Shown piece after piece: positions 4,629 to 5,035 of a DNA stretch of 5,035 nucleotides. The stretch covers positions 1 to 5,035 of the forward strand of contig JAJECR010000054.1 of the NCBI GenBank assembly GCA_022821935.1. The letters are read 5' to 3'. Position 1 is the first letter of the stretch. Each line of letters begins with the position of its first letter. The notes below the pieces were generated by a model. It was not told where the DNA came from, did no database searches, and saw only the letters and a list, made by a program, of their open reading frames with translations. A program made the translations under genes and the position numbers. Source of the DNA: Candidatus Latescibacterota bacterium. GTDB lineage: Bacteria; JAAXHH01.

Positions 4629-5035
4629 ATGGCCGCGGACCGCCCCAACATCATCCTCATCATGACCGACCAGCAGCGAATCGATACGATCCGCGGCTGG
4701 GGAAATCCCCACATGACCACCCCGGCTCACGACAGGCTGGTCCGGGAAGGGGTCTCCTTCCGGCAGGCCTACTGTCCGGGCGCCACGTGCGTGGCCTCGC
4801 GGGCCGCCGTCTTCACGGGCATGTACCCCCATAACACGGGCGTCTACAGTTTCCAGCCCTGGGGAAGCCACCGAAACTGGGTGCAGGACCTCGCGGAAAA
4901 CGGCTACTGGTGCGCCAGTATCGGCAAGATGCATTTCATCCCGAGGGACCTGCCCGGAGGGTTCCATGAGCGGGTTGTCGTCGAGAACCCGACCGGCATG
5001 AACCTGGCCAGCGGCGGCGCGGACGACGACTGGGG
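4629..5035 (+). CDS. Type I (S1) sulfatase, N-terminal part (3' end outside window)
   Basis: The frame is open from ATG 4629 to the window edge, giving 135 complete codons of a protein that normally has about 450-550. TGGAG (4617-4621) sits 7 bases before the start, and the protein opens directly with the family strand RPNIILIMTDQQR, so the start is well supported; the ATG at 4625 is in another frame. Visible signatures are metal-ligand Asp14 with Gln15, the TPAHDRLVREGVSF segment (31-44), the formylglycine motif C-V-A-S-R (Cys54 to Arg58) followed by AAVFTGMYPHNTGV, and GKMHF with Lys100 and His102. Sulfatases hydrolyse sulfate esters after a maturase oxidises this Cys to formylglycine. Ala replaces the usual Pro of C-x-P-S-R. 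No signal peptide is visible, so the protein is probably cytoplasmic. The substrate is unknown. It follows a 210-base gap and is probably a separate transcription unit. Confidence 0.92.
   Translation, partial: MAADRPNIILIMTDQQRIDTIRGWGNPHMTTPAHDRLVREGVSFRQAYCPGATCVASRAAVFTGMYPHNTGVYSFQPWGSHRNWVQDLAENGYWCASIGKMHFIPRDLPGGFHERVVVENPTGMNLASGGADDDW

Noticed and set aside
4457..4834. 125-residue + frame across the repeat gap into the sulfatase gene
   Set aside because: The sequence is His/Pro/Arg-rich without domain and overlaps the sulfatase start in another frame; the sulfatase frame has motifs and a Shine-Dalgarno.
1..5035. Whole window as a novel defence, toxin or mobile system
   Set aside because: All seven genes belong to known families, most are housekeeping, composition is even, and there are no integrase, transposase, toxin-antitoxin or CRISPR features.

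Overview
The window is a GC-rich (roughly 60% by eye), densely coded bacterial chromosomal segment with all seven genes on the + strand. I see no phage, IS element, CRISPR array, tRNA or rRNA. GC-rich codon use, several non-ATG starts, weak Shine-Dalgarno sequences and an S1-type sulfatase next to housekeeping genes would suit an uncultured marine or sponge-associated lineage (for example Latescibacterota- or Gemmatimonadota-like). That placement is a guess from style and cannot be proven from this sequence.

Layout. Positions 1-342 hold the 3' end of a nitroreductase-family flavoprotein gene. After 49 bases comes a thioredoxin-fold protein (392-919) with an unusual single-cysteine WCGDV site, and 7 bases later a DUF402 protein (927-1433); these two are probably co-transcribed. 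Positions 1434-1649 form a control region. It holds a short 11-bp repeat and a good sigma70-type promoter (TTGACA, 17 bp, TAGATT), whose -35 box lies inside a 41-bp imperfect palindrome. Downstream is a compact operon: phoH (PhoH/YbeZ ATPase), ybeY (16S rRNA maturation endoribonuclease) after 17 bases on a TTG start, and a CorC/CNNM-type membrane protein with CBS domains that overlaps ybeY by 8 bases on a GTG start. A 210-base gap (4419-4628) rich in small direct and inverted repeats follows, then the 5' end of a type I sulfatase (4629 to the window edge) with a C-V-A-S-R formylglycine motif.

How the genes work together. phoH-ybeY-corC is a widely conserved bacterial neighbourhood linking RNA/ribosome quality control with a predicted divalent-cation transporter. 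The upstream thioredoxin/DUF402 pair and the flanking nitroreductase and sulfatase look like independent units.

I found no convincing undescribed multi-gene system. The most interesting signals are non-coding: the nested dyad over the phoH promoter, a 7-bp perfect hairpin across the thioredoxin stop codon, and the repeat cluster after the CorC-family gene. In the proteins, three active or conserved sites depart from the usual consensus.
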